Shown here in pieces: positions 1 to 10,927 of a stretch of DNA of 64,000 bases. Each line of letters opens with the position of its first letter. Position 1 is the stretch's first letter. Both the position numbers and the translations under genes were made by a program. This DNA is from Gyromitra esculenta. Lineage: Eukaryota; Ascomycota; Pezizomycetes; Pezizales; Discinaceae. The notes beneath the pieces are model-generated. The model saw only the letters and a program-made list of their open reading frames with translations. It was not told the origin of the DNA and made no database searches. Location of the stretch: positions 372,001-436,000 of the forward strand of contig JBCAML010000016.1 of NCBI GenBank assembly GCA_038503075.1, given 5' to 3'.

Positions 1-642
1 GAGGGCAAAGGGTGAGGAGTGTATCATGATGGATGCTTCCCTAAAAGGGCATCATGAGTACATGCGGATCGCCGTGATGGGTACCTATATATACATGTAG
101 CTATATATAGCAGTGGTAGTATTTATCATGTGGTGGGAGTTTAGGTTTTACTGGCCATCTTCTACTTAATCGAGTGATATTTCAAGATTTTAAATTCGCA
201 GACCCTTGGATTTGTTACTTGAAACTTCATTTAAACGTCATGACATAATTATTATGGTAAATATTCAAATTTTGAAGCGATCTTAAGGCGTTCCTTGCTG
301 AGGGTTCGAAGATACTCATTGGGACTAGATCGTTCCTCTAATAGAGGTTACATATAGTGCACTATTTTTTGGTCCATTTTTTGGCACCCTCGATCCAGGA
401 ACGAAGATTGGGGGGTTAGAGTTATGTGCTGATAATCAGTGGGGTCGGGCTAGGCATGATTAAGGGCATAGGGCAGTCGAAGTATAAACGTGCCAATCAA
501 TTCGGCTAACTAATGGATTACATGTAGATCTAGTAAGAAGCTTCTCTGTCAAATACAGGCTTCTAGCACGAGCTACAACAACGTTTTGGTGAGACCCAAA
601 GAAACGATAGCTAAATTTAATAAGAGCAATACATAAAGTGAA
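1..642. other. Intergenic, no gene seen
   Basis: AT-rich sequence without a convincing reading frame on either strand. It contains two copies of the palindrome TACATGTA (92-99 and 519-526), a motif that recurs across the window. Nothing else recognised. Confidence 0.6.
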
Positions 643-1393
643 TCAGTCTATAGAAGAAATAGACCCTTCACCCTTCACCGTACCCGTCTCTCTTGCCCGC
701 AACGATCTTATCGCTTTCTTTGAATCAGATTCTACCACAAGTTGAAGCGACGTTTTCTTGTCTTCGTCCGCTACATCTATCTGTAGCCCTCTAGCCAGCA
801 AGAAGTCCATTAACTTATCGTCATCACCGTAACATAGATCGCATACTTCCTGCTACTCGTACTTGCATAATCAGCTTCTTAGCTGCGTAGCGGAGCGGTG
901 TTATCCCCACTTTATCCACTGCATTAATATCCACTCCCTTTTCAAGAAATAGCTCCACTATTTCATATATGATAGATGGTCCATTACGTATTTCACAATG
1001 GCTGTGTGATGTCGAAGACATCAGCTTGACTTCTGAGGCAGCCCGGCTCTCCCTCACCCTACCAGTTATCACTTTCAACCGTGTCGGTCCACCAACCCGG
1101 ATTGCACCAACAACAGCTGTGATAACACCTAACAGATCCACGGCGGATAAGATGCTATTTGCCCAACCCATTGACTCGCTCATAAATTGTCTTGCGACTT
1201 GTTCACCAAAGAGCGTCAACACGGGGGCCAGATCCGAAAAAAGGTTACTTGAGAACTCGTCTCCACTCGTGACTTGAGTTAATACATGCTGCTGAGAAAC
1301 AATAATGAATGTGATTATTCTCAAGGGAATATCAAAGACATGCCACCATTTCTTCTTTTTCTTGGGTAAATGTTTTAAAAGTTGCTGCATCAC
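643..1393 (-). pseudogene. Decayed ankyrin-repeat protein gene
   Basis: The 5' part (1393-824) reads as a Lys-rich start, a stretch of the kind found at the N-terminus of large fungal ankyrin proteins (GWANSILSAVDLLGVITAVV, then GAIRVGGPTRLK), and one ankyrin repeat (VELFLEKGVDINAVDKVGIT, then PLRYAAKK). The frame then runs into a stop at 824. Just past it, in the +1-shifted frame, ankyrin-like sequence resumes (DDDKLMDFLLARGLQIDVAD) and runs to a stop at 643. No usable intron can join the two frames, because no acceptor lies in the roughly 60 nt between them. I therefore read this as one gene broken by a frameshift. Family members usually carry many repeats, so it is also heavily truncated. 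Recognition of the N-terminal domain is from memory of the family. Confidence 0.55.
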
Positions 1394-3166
1394 ATGGGTT
1401 AGATCGTTGTATCGCAGACTAGATTCTTCATAGCGATCTTCCTACCTGGAAAACTATAAACACCGGAGGCTGCGCGAGAAACCTATTGCCAACCTCGCAC
1501 TTAACTTGAACTATTGTGATATTAGTTAACGGTAATGCTTGGGACTACTTATGTTACAAAAGGCAAGAAATAACACCCTTGAAATCAGAAATTTAACTTA
1601 TGAAGCAGCTACACTTCTGAACACGTGATAGCGGTCTTTATATCTGTCTACCTATTAAGCCTCAATTCCTGTAAGCATCTAAATTACATGTAGTCATATG
1701 TAATCCTAAATAGGATCTCAAATACCTTAAAGCTTCCTAAGTAGTACTCTTAATTTAAACCGTATTGATGTGCACGTGTTTCAAGAGTCTCAACTTCAAC
1801 AAAGCAACTCTGATACCCAAGAGCCACGAGGATGCTGCAAAAACGCAGGGGTATCGGCTCTGTATATATATGTGCTTGATCAAAGAATGGTGCTGCACGA
1901 GTTCGATCTCTGGCTTTCATGTAATTATTTCTAGCCCACTTTGATATTAAGTCCCTAAAAATTTTGGCTGTCGCATATCGGTTGAACCTTTGTTCCACAG
2001 CCACCCGAAATTTGCACCCAGCTGTTTTAATAAGCTGGGTCGACTGCAGGAGCATGGGTTCTTGCACAGAGACAGTTCAATAGCGGCGAATAGACAAAGA
2101 TCTAAAGGCCGCAGTCCGAGATCTGATGATGATTTCATCCGAGATCCAACTTGCTTGTTAAAATTTTTGGATAGCTCCTAGAGGTTCATTGGGCCTTCAG
2201 AGCTACTAACCAAATCCTATGATCTGAATCGCATGCTATCCCGAGTAGAGGCACTTTGAACACATCGCTAACGAGAACCTTTCCTATCTCAGGCACATTA
2301 GTATCGACGACACTCACGGGTGTTTGGGTTGTGGCTACTTGTTTCATCAGTTAGTATCCAATCGCCTTCCTACATAAAGCAAATCCCCGTCGCTACAAAC
2401 AACGATAGTATTTCCCTTAGCATACTGCGGATCTTCGTCTCTTCGTGTGGGGATACAACTCGATATTCAGGATCAACGAACAGTTTTGGGAAGACGGGTG
2501 TAAATTATCCTCGCCGAAACTCGTTGACGCAAGAATACGGATTGAAGTATTATACTAACTTTATACTACGTTCGTATAAACGCACAACTACATCAAGTAT
2601 CATAAATGCAAACTTGACTCGGCTCATAGCTTGGGAAGCATGTTGATTTGGTGAAGCTGATCTTTGACGGAGTAAAACGAGTACGCAGTTATCACTTGGC
2701 CTTGGTGAGCGAGCACGTGTACCAGTAATCAACGCATAAACTAAACAGACCCTTGAGCATAAATATATTATTCTCCCGTATAGGAAAATCCGAATACGCA
2801 GTCTCACTGCCTGGGCCATTAATAGCGATCAGCAAATTGCAGACACCTGCATACCACACAATACCAGTAAAATGAGCTCGAGTGATCGCTGATGATTACT
2901 CCTATTCAGCTTAAAATGAAACTATTCTATGCGTTACTTAGATCTTTCCTATTCCTTGAAAAGATTTTTTGTCAAAGGGTTAGATTTACCACCCCTCAAA
3001 ATCTCAGTTCCACTGCCCTCCTAGTAAGCACTCACACAAAATCAAACTTTTGAAAGAAAAATCGAAATCCGAACAGTACACTAGCAAACAGGGAAAAACA
3101 GATACAGAGAACCCACAAACCTCTATACCGCCCCCTCCTAATATACCGTAAAAATCCCGCCTCCTC
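1394..3166. other. Intergenic, no gene seen
   Basis: AT-rich sequence between the ankyrin relic and the 3' end of the TFIIA gene. The short open frames on both strands have no family resemblance and unbiased composition. One TACATGTA at 1685-1692. Nothing else supported. Confidence 0.6.
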
Positions 3167-5519
3167 TCACCCCCACGTTAATTCTGCATTAGCTTTCACA
3201 AATACGTACTCCTTCCCACCAACTACTAGCACGCCATCCCGGAACGCACACTTCCACTTATGCGCCGACTTTTGCCTCGCTCTAACCACCTTATCATACA
3301 AGCATACCATCAATTCTGGCACATCCTCAAAATCTTCATTTTCGCCAAGCGACGTGGTATCATCATCTCCATCATTGAGTTCTTCGTCATCAATCGTCGA
3401 TACCGCTTGCGGCGACGTAACTGTAATAGTAAGAGAAGTATTAGTGAGTGGTGGGCTGGCACTAGACGCGTGAGGATCCGAAGGCCCGTCGAGTTGCGGG
3501 GGTTTAGGCGGGGATTTCGGCTGCGGGTGTGCGCTGGAGTACGGATAGGAGGGAGACGGATAGTACTCTGGATGCGAGCGACTCGCAGAACGGTTTTTGG
3601 GAGGGTTCTGCTTTGGGGTGTTGAGAGTTGGCTGCTGGGGTTGGGTCTGAGTTGGTCTTCTGAGATCTTGGGCTGTTCCGAGGTTGGGTAACCAATGCGC
3701 CCCCTGGCTGCTTGGATTGCTGAGCCTCATATCTGACCCATCTTTATTCTGTACCCTTTGCTGCTGTTGTTTTTGTTTTTGTTGCTGGGGATTTTCTAGG
3801 TTATTAGGAATGTCCGCAGAGTCTACAAGCCTAGTTTGTATAATCTCTGGAGCCTGGCGCTGTTGCAGTTGCTGCAGAAGATTCCCTAAGATATTAGGGG
3901 TGCCTAAAGAGCTCGTGGACCTAGTCTGTATTGCCCCTGGAACCTGTTGCTGTTGCTGTTGCTGCTGGGGATTTCCTGCGTTATGAGAGCTTATGAGTCC
4001 AGTTTGTATAGTCCCTGGAGCTTGGTATTGTTGCGGTTGCTGCTGGAGATTTCTTGAGCTAGGAGAGTTTATGGGCCCGGTCTGTGTAACTCCTGGAGCC
4101 TGGCGCTGTTGCGATTGCTGCTGGATATTTCCCGGGTTACTGGGGCCACCTACAGAGTTTATGGGTCTCGTTTGTGTAGTCCCTCGAGCCTGGTGCTGTT
4201 GCTGTTGCTGCTGGAGATTACCTGGGTTATCAGGACTACCTACAGAGCTTATGGGTCTATCTTGTATAGCTTTTGGAATCTGACCCTCCCGCAGTTGCTG
4301 CAGAATATTCCCTAAGTTACTAGGGGTGCCTAAAGAACTCGTAGGTCTAGTCTGTATCGTCCCTGGAACTTCGCGTTGTTGCTGTTGCTGTTGCTGCTGG
4401 ATATTTTCTAGGCCACCAGGACCACCTGTAGAGCTTACGGGTCTAGTTTGTATAGTTCCTGGAACCTGGCGCTGTTGCTGGGCTTGTGCCTGCTGCTGAG
4501 CCTGTAAATGCTGCTGAGCTCTCTGATGCGCGACTTCAATGTTAATCGAAGGTGCCCCAAGCTGTATCTGATGGCGCTGTAGAGGGGTGAGGTTGGCGAT
4601 GATATTGATTAAGGGGTTGGTGGCTACAATTTGTGGGCAGCCTTGAGGAATTCTTGCCTGTGGTTGTTGCTGTTGCTGTTGGACTGAGGATGGGGCTGGA
4701 GGTGGAGGTGGAGGCGGAGGTGGAGGTGGCGTGAACATATTCCCGGTATCAGTTCCTGCTTGCGGGTGCCGTGGTACTAGGTAACCAAATGTCTGAGCGG
4801 AAGTAGCATAGCGGTGCAATGAAATATACTCTTCCGAAGAGACTACAGGAATCGGGTTTTTGTTTTGGAATTCTTCGAGGTTGAAGAGGGCGACAGGGGA
4901 AGATGAAGGTCTGCTGCCAGGCTCGGTTTCGACAGGTTTGCCAGGATTAACGTGTTTGGGAGGGGAAGGGAGTGGGGGGTCCCAAGGGAAGTGAGCGATG
5001 GCGGTATCGGTGAGATGTTTTTCCCAGAGCTAGATTGAAAGTCTGTTAGCAAACTGTAAATTGAGCAGGAGAAATGATAGTGTCAATGATAATTTCATCG
5101 ATCCCTGACCCTGAATATGACAGGTCGCAAACACGTGGGGTTGAGGATCTCTTGTCAAGATCTCAATAGTGGGGGCGAATAATAGCAAGCAGGGGTAGGA
5201 GAGAATATAAATCCACGTTCTGCCCCACCAAGCAAGAACAGCAGTACGGCAAAGTATCTAGCCCACATATAAACAACGACAGGCAGCGAATTTCTAACTT
5301 ACGGATTTGAGATCTCCAAGAACTTGCATCGACACACCGGCATCTTCAAAGTCGACACTGACGGCTTGGAGGACTTCGTGCATGATGTTAGGATACAGCT
5401 CTCCCTAGTTGTATTTACGAGATGTCAGCAGACCTTTCGACAGCGGCAGGGGAGGGGATGGGACGGAATTGGGTATGAATTGCACTCACGATAACCTGCT
5501 CCGCTTTGCTGGGGGCCAT
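3167..5519 (-). CDS. TOA1: TFIIA large (alpha/beta) subunit, Toa1-like
   Basis: General Pol II factor that stabilises TBP on the TATA box, acting in the nucleus with the small subunit Toa2. Three exons: 5490-5519 (MAPSKAEQVI), 5303-5404 and 3167-5029, giving about 664 residues with phase-0 joins. The N-terminal helix-bundle region is clear (GELYPNIMHEVLQAV, then VLGDLKSLWEKHL). The C-terminal acidic stretch (EELNDGDDD) leads into the conserved beta-barrel segment (ELMVCLYDKVV, HKWKCAFRDGVLVVGGKEYV). Between them lies a proline run near 4700-4735 and a long Gln-rich linker with about eight repeats. Yeast Toa1 is under 300 residues, so this linker is greatly expanded. The gene is divergent from SNF4 across about 1 kb. 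The start is chosen because exon 1 supplies the conserved short leader before GELYPN. Confidence 0.9.
3761..4471 (-). repeat. Coding tandem repeats in the TFIIA linker
   Basis: About eight degenerate copies of a roughly 30-residue unit lie head to tail inside the last TOA1 exon. The core is APGTIQTRPISS, followed by a short Gly/Pro/Asn part and a Gln run of variable length. Examples of the core are VPGTIQTRPVSS, VPGTIQTRPTSS, IPKAIQDRPISS and APEIIQTRLVDS. The array keeps the frame throughout. The Gln runs use both CAG and CAA. Confidence 0.85.
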
Positions 5520-6574
5520 GTCGGCTAGGAGTAGTTTTTTTTACTTGATTTGATTCTGCCGAAGTTGGGTGAGGACAGTGGCCAGGGGTGAATTGGTGTT
5601 GGTTGTTGTGGAGTTGGGGCCCTGGGGGGGGATATTTCGTGAGTTGGAGATCGGGGGCGAGAAGGACAGACTCTTGGGAGCCAAATTGAATGCGCTGTGC
5701 AATTCATCGAAGCGATGCTGCTGTAGTGGGTGTTCCGCAAACAGAAAGGTCGCTTTCTCGCTCGCCTACACAACAGACGGCACCAGCACCTGCCCGCACT
5801 TATATATCGTATTATAGATTGGCCAACAGTTATCGCGGCATCGTGACTTTTCGATCCTGAGAGGCTGGCTACAGTCCTGGATATGCCCGCCGCTGATTGG
5901 AAAGGCTGGAATTGTGAGGTTCGTTTTGCAAACCGACAGCCTCGTATCACCTATCAATATCGATGTGCATCCCCCACGCCCACTGCGCTCAAAATCTGAG
6001 CTCAACTTGTTGAAACACTCGTTGGCCTTGCCTTTATTTCCCATGGGCGGATGTTTGGCTTCTCCTGCCATACAACCAGATTTCTGGTTTCGCGCAATTG
6101 AACACGCCCCCCAACACGCGAAATTGCCAGGGCCAGGGCCAAAATAGCCTGTCGCCGAGCGTGTACTGTGAATGCGGAGTACATATACATGTATGTACCC
6201 ATGATTATCACCAGCTTCATGCGCATCGTCCATGTACAATAAAGTACTCCACAGGTAGCACATACTCAGTTTACGGGGGTTATCGCGCGTGCCGCAACAC
6301 ACGAGCTCCGACTCGTTAGACTTCACGCACTGTGACGCTGCCCTCGCTCCCCCCCCGGCCGCCAAATAAGTGCAGGCTCTATCTCTCACCCACACTTCCT
6401 CTTTGGTCTTCTGTTGTTGCCCAACCTCACCTCCTCCACCGACGATCCCACTCCAACCCTCTCCCCACTCCCCACTCCCCACTCCCCTCCCCTCCCTCCA
6501 TTCCCCCTCAGATCAGCCCTCCACCCATCAATGCACCTGCTGCCGGGCTCTGACAAACCCCGTCGTCAAGAACC
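5520..6574. other. Shared divergent promoter region TOA1/SNF4
   Basis: About 1 kb between the two divergent start codons. Open frames across it on both strands (up to 238 codons on the minus strand) look like chance frames in GC-richer promoter DNA, with no recognisable domain. It holds a TACATGTA at 6186-6193 and a pyrimidine-rich tract next to SNF4. Confidence 0.6.
6451..6509 (+). promoter_or_regulatory. Polypyrimidine tract upstream of SNF4
   Basis: A run of almost pure C/T with three tandem copies of CCCCACT, ending about 65 nt before the SNF4 start codon. CT-rich tracts just upstream of transcription starts are common in fungal housekeeping promoters. The role here is inferred from position and composition only. 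Confidence 0.45.
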
Positions 6575-7949
6575 ATGTCTGAAGCTGTTCAACAACGGGC
6601 TTCAAATCCTGCTTTCGTTGGACCAGCGTCGTTCCTGCGCCCACAGCAGCAGAAACGCCCACCGCCGGAGCCGGTAGATATCGTCGAAAAAGAGCAAGCT
6701 GAGGGACTGGTGAGTGTCCCTGCTTGTTTGCAACTCCTAAGATTAAACACTAACCCAGTTGTAGCGTGCGATTCGCGAGTTTCTGAAAGTGCGAACGACC
6801 TATGACGTATTGCCTGTTAGTTTTCGGCTCGTGGTTTTGGATACAAGTTTGCTTGTGAAGAAGAGCCTCAATATTCTCGTTCACAATGGTAGGTTTTTCT
6901 AGAGGCCCTGATAGAGGTTTTGAGCTAAAGCAGCAATGCAGGGATTGTGTCTGCCCCGCTGTGGAATAGTAAGAGCTCTACCTTTGCTGGCTTGCTCACG
7001 TCCTCGGATTTCATCAACGTGATCCAGTACTACTGGCAATACCCCGAGAAATTCGAAGAAATCGAGCGCTTTCGTCTCGACTCTCTCCGAGGTCTGCCCT
7101 CTCACTTCCTGGATTTCGGCTATGCTACGATAAGCTAACAAACCTATATTCTGCAGATATTGAAAAGGCCATCGGCGTAACACCCATCGAGACCGTTTCT
7201 GTCCACCCTATGGTGCCACTCTACGATGCTTGCCGACGCATGCTCAAATCGCGAGCTCGGCGTATCCCGTTAATCGACCTTGACGACGAAACGCAGCAGG
7301 AAATGGTTGTATCAGTGTTGACGCAGTTTCGGATTCTCAAGTTTGTGGCAGTCAATGTGAGGGAAACGCAGATGTTACGAAAGCCACTATGCGATTTAGG
7401 GATTGGCACATACGAAGGCGTAGTAACGGCTGGGATGGATACACCGGTTATTAACGTCATTCATCAGTTGGTTAAGAAAGATATTAGTAGTGTGCCGATT
7501 GTGGACGGAAGAGGTAGGCATAACTTCGTATCACCTAAAATCCTGTATTATTTGTACCCCCACGTTATTAAGTGGGGGTCATTTAAACCTCACTGACACA
7601 TGGGTTGTAGGAGTGCTGTTAAATATCTATGAATCCGTTGACGTCCTCACGCTTATCAAGGGCGGCAGTTATGAAGAATTGAATCTCAGTGTAGGAGATG
7701 CCCTCATGAAGAGACCTGACGTAAGCCATACAATCTCTCGCACGCCATCTCTTAAGCTAATATTTGACATTACAGGACTTCCCTGGCGTGCACACCTGCT
7801 CTCCACAAGATCGTCTCGACGCGATCTTCGACACCATTCGCCGCTCTCGCGTGCACAGACTCATGGTAGTCGACAGCAATAACGTTTTTAAAGGTGTATT
7901 GACGCTAAGTGACATCCTACAATACTTGCTACTTGACGGCGAGGAGTAG
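6575..7949 (+). CDS. SNF4: AMPK/SNF1 complex gamma subunit (Snf4), CBS-domain protein
   Basis: Nucleotide-sensing regulatory subunit of the SNF1/AMPK kinase, which switches metabolism when glucose is low. Six exons: 6575-6709, 6765-6888, 6942-7091, 7157-7513, 7611-7720 and 7776-7949, giving 349 residues in one intact frame. Family landmarks include [21 protein letters not shown] at the start of CBS1, [21 protein letters not shown], the conserved [19 protein letters not shown] across the exon 3/4 junction, [20 protein letters not shown] in CBS2, [20 protein letters not shown] in CBS3 and [20 protein letters not shown] in CBS4. Intron 3 uses an unusual GTCTGC donor and intron 4 contains a perfect hairpin. 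The start is the first in-frame ATG. The Gln/Pro-rich N-terminal leader of about 35 residues is typical of filamentous fungi. Confidence 0.93.
7556..7579 (+). other. Perfect 8-bp stem-loop inside SNF4 intron 4
   Basis: ACCCCCAC (7556-7563) pairs exactly with GTGGGGGT (7572-7579) across an 8-nt loop. It sits mid-intron in the longest SNF4 intron (97 nt, against about 50-65 for the others). It could bring the splice sites closer or simply be chance. No function is shown. Confidence 0.6.
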
Positions 7950-9133
7950 ACACTAGAGTACCAGTCGCATATCTAATTTGATATAAATTGGGTTGGGTTT
8001 GTATCACGGCCAAAAAAATATTCGCCATAGAGTGTATAACTTTGTACCTTCACAAATCTCTCTTCGCTTTTTCAAGCATCGCACGTTTTAGTTTTACTTC
8101 GGCTTGGGATTAAATTTCCTGCTCTCGTTTCTTGTTCTATATTACTATTTTACCCACTTTGGTTTTTAGGTTGGCTAGGGCAGGGCGAAATGCCTGGGAC
8201 GTATTAGGGGGTACAAAGTGGAAAAAATGGATGGGCATTGGAGGGTCCCTATTTTTTTTTTATCTTTCTCTATTTCTTGTTTGCATACTTTCTTTAAGTC
8301 TTATGAATATGAAGGGCGTTCAGGGCTATGATAGCATGTTTTGTTTTGTTTTTTAGTTTTATTCTTACCTTGAGATTTCAATTCTTGTTGGATATCTATT
8401 AAACGCAATTATGTTTCGTTAGGATAATTGTGTAAAGTAGTATGGGCACGATTTAGGAGGAAGGCAGAGAGTTATGGGGATATCTTTTGGAGAGGAGTAG
8501 GCCTAGTCAAAAGATTGACTCCAATTAGAGTGATTTAAATCTGGTTTTGAGATGAATTTCTGTATAAAGCTTCAACTTTGCGTTTCATTAACAGAGACGA
8601 ATAAGGTACTTCTAGCCATGTTGTAAATAAGGTGCAGGAAGTAGAGGACATACCTGATTGATGGACTCGACTTTGGTATAAGTCTAAATATATTGACTGC
8701 GCACACTCTTGTTAGAACCTCCTAGAGTTTCATTGACCCTTAGAATTTACTGTTTGTACCGTTTCGGATTTTCTCGCCCAGCACATACTCCCGGTTTGTG
8801 ATCCTATTCACGAATAATCACTCGTCGAAACAATTCCATTTTGTCTAGTAAGTAAGTAAATTTCATTTACGCATCCAACCCTTGGGTTATGGCGACCGAT
8901 TCCATTTTGTCTACAAAGTCAAACGCTAAGGCATATACATAGCGGAACAGAACTCTCACAAAATAACTGAGACTCAAAGGTAAACTAAAAAGATAACGTT
9001 GGAGGTTAAAGGGGTAGAGGGCCAAATACAAGTAGAGCACGAAGAAGCAGTACTGTCCATAACACCATCAAACAACTATACAGCCCTATGCTCATCGTCT
9101 GTTGCGACTTCGCATCAATAATCAAACTCTCTG
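7950..9133. other. Intergenic between two 3' ends
   Basis: Convergent spacer between SNF4 (plus) and the unrecognised gene ending at 9134 (minus). It is T-rich after the SNF4 stop, as expected for a 3' UTR. No coding potential recognised. Confidence 0.6.
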
Positions 9134-10927
9134 CTAATTCAAAACTGGTCCCCCCAAACCTTCTATCCCGCCCTGTCCTGAAAAGTCGTCCATCAGCCTT
9201 TCAAGCTCTTCACCCTGGATATCGAGAGCAGTATCAAGTTCGGGATCTAGTATCCACGTATTCCACCAGTCATATGGTAGTGCTGGAATTCCGGAATTCG
9301 TTTCAACGAGCTCCGCGAGCCCCGATAACGGTGCAACGGGCGCAACGGGTACGGAGGGTGTGGAGGGCGACTTTGAGATTGGGTTCTGGGACGTAGGATC
9401 AGCGCGAGGAGATCCGGAATCTCTACGAGACCCTGTAGTAGTGGTGATATTTTTGCGAGTAGAAACTTCATTGTGCACGATAACGTTGCTGTAGATGTTC
9501 GTATGCTGGACGGCGCTACGACTAATGGGTCTTTGGATGGAGTCCTGGATAGGTTTCCGGGTATGATTTTTGGCATGCTGTTGGGTATTCTGAGAAGTCC
9601 TCTGAGTAGGTTGCTGAGTGGATTTTTGGACATATTTTTGAATAAGCCCCCGATTGATTTTTTGGGTAGATTCCTGGGCAACCTTGTGCAGAGCCTGTGG
9701 CATAGATTGCTGTTCAGATTTTTGATAGTGAATAGGCTTTTTGGCTACATGTAACTGCCCATCTTGCTGCTGTTCTCGTCTCATCGTTTGCTGGGCAAGG
9801 AATTCTTGAGATGAAATCCGAATAGGAGTTTGGGCAGCATTTTTCATAGGATCTCGAGGAGGTCGGGCGAAATTTTGGGTATTAATTCGCTGGACAGGTG
9901 CGGGAACTTGAATAGGAGCTCGGCTGAGAGATTGGGTGAAAACTTGAGCTGGGGTTTCGGCTGGATATCGAGTGGAAGCTTTGGTAGACTGTTGGGTAGG
10001 TGTCCGAAGAGATTTTATGCGAAGTCCAGGAGGAGACTGTGGACCTTGGTTCGCAGCGTTAAAGGGTCCAACAGGGGCCGATATGGAAGCTTTGGTAGGG
10101 ACCCGGACACTTGTAGAGTCCCAAGAAGAAGATTGTGCAAGAGACCTTCTTTGATATTCCTTCGATAGTTCCCGGAGAGAGGCTTGCGTAAGAGCTTGGG
10201 AAGCCTGAACGGATGATTGAGCGGGTGTCTTTTTAGACAAATATCCCGTTAAATCATCGTTTTCTCCTCCAGACTTGATGGATTCGTTCCCTGTTTCCTT
10301 CCTCCCTACAGGCGTAAATACTTTATCTTTATCAAGCATGAAAGGTCGCCCATTTACTAGTGGAAGCGGTGGGCATCCTCCTATCTCAATCTTCTCAATC
10401 TCCATCCTACTAACAACCTGCCACCTGGCATATGCAATCCATTCTTTACAATACAAGACCTCTCTCATGGCTTGATCCAATTTCATTGATGCCCAAGTCA
10501 ATTCATAAGGGTGCTTATCCCTATCGAAATTGGGATCCTTGCACCAGTTGTCGTAAATCTCATACATATTGTTGTACCACTGATTTTCTTGCTGCCTCCA
10601 ACACCTCGCACGTTCCGCCCAAGTGTTGTAGAGTTGACGCCAATCTCGGGCGATATGAGCCTCCAGTTTGGATTTTGCGCCATAGGTGTCGGTGTCGCTG
10701 ACCACTTGAAATTCGGGGGTTGGGAAGGGGTCGATTTCGGAGGCAGAGGCGTCCGAGGTGCTGTGCCTATAAATAGGCGGTGGAGTAGAAGATATACGTT
10801 TCCGCTTAGAGAATTTGAGCGGGTCGGGGTCGGGGTCCTGAGACGGATACATGTTTATGATTTGATTGTTTATTGTGTTTATCGTGACCGGCTGGACATT
10901 ATGGATTTGTGAGAACTTTGAATCCAT
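9134..10927 (-). CDS. Unrecognised Gln/Ser/Thr-rich protein with a Trp-rich N-terminal domain
   Basis: A single uninterrupted frame of 597 codons that I do not recognise. Residues about 1-60 are polar and end in a possible nuclear localisation signal (KFSKRKRI). Residues about 85-185 form a compact Trp/Tyr/Arg-rich, probably helical block (DWRQLYNTWAERARCWRQQE, NQWYNNMYEIYDNWC, CKEWIAYARWQVV) that looks like a folded domain. The remaining roughly 400 residues are a disordered, low-complexity Gln/Ser/Thr/Pro stretch with a loose period of 8-12 residues (motifs such as KSTQQPTQRTSQ and RAPIQVPAPVQ), ending in a short acidic, Leu-containing tail (LERLMDDFSGQ). The length and the conserved-looking Trp block argue for a real gene. 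A transcriptional or chromatin role would be speculation. It is convergent with SNF4. Confidence 0.65.
   Translation of the reverse strand: MDSKFSQIHNVQPVTINTINNQIINMYPSQDPDPDPLKFSKRKRISSTPPPIYRHSTSDASASEIDPFPTPEFQVVSDTDTYGAKSKLEAHIARDWRQLYNTWAERARCWRQQENQWYNNMYEIYDNWCKDPNFDRDKHPYELTWASMKLDQAMREVLYCKEWIAYARWQVVSRMEIEKIEIGGCPPLPLVNGRPFMLDKDKVFTPVGRKETGNESIKSGGENDDLTGYLSKKTPAQSSVQASQALTQASLRELSKEYQRRSLAQSSSWDSTSVRVPTKASISAPVGPFNAANQGPQSPPGLRIKSLRTPTQQSTKASTRYPAETPAQVFTQSLSRAPIQVPAPVQRINTQNFARPPRDPMKNAAQTPIRISSQEFLAQQTMRREQQQDGQLHVAKKPIHYQKSEQQSMPQALHKVAQESTQKINRGLIQKYVQKSTQQPTQRTSQNTQQHAKNHTRKPIQDSIQRPISRSAVQHTNIYSNVIVHNEVSTRKNITTTTGSRRDSGSPRADPTSQNPISKSPSTPSVPVAPVAPLSGLAELVETNSGIPALPYDWWNTWILDPELDTALDIQGEELERLMDDFSGQGGIEGLGGPVLN

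Noticed and set aside
5766..6482. 238-codon minus-strand frame between TOA1 and SNF4
   Set aside because: Runs antisense to the SNF4 promoter and 5' leader, composition driven by the CT-rich tract, no domain and frames open on both strands.
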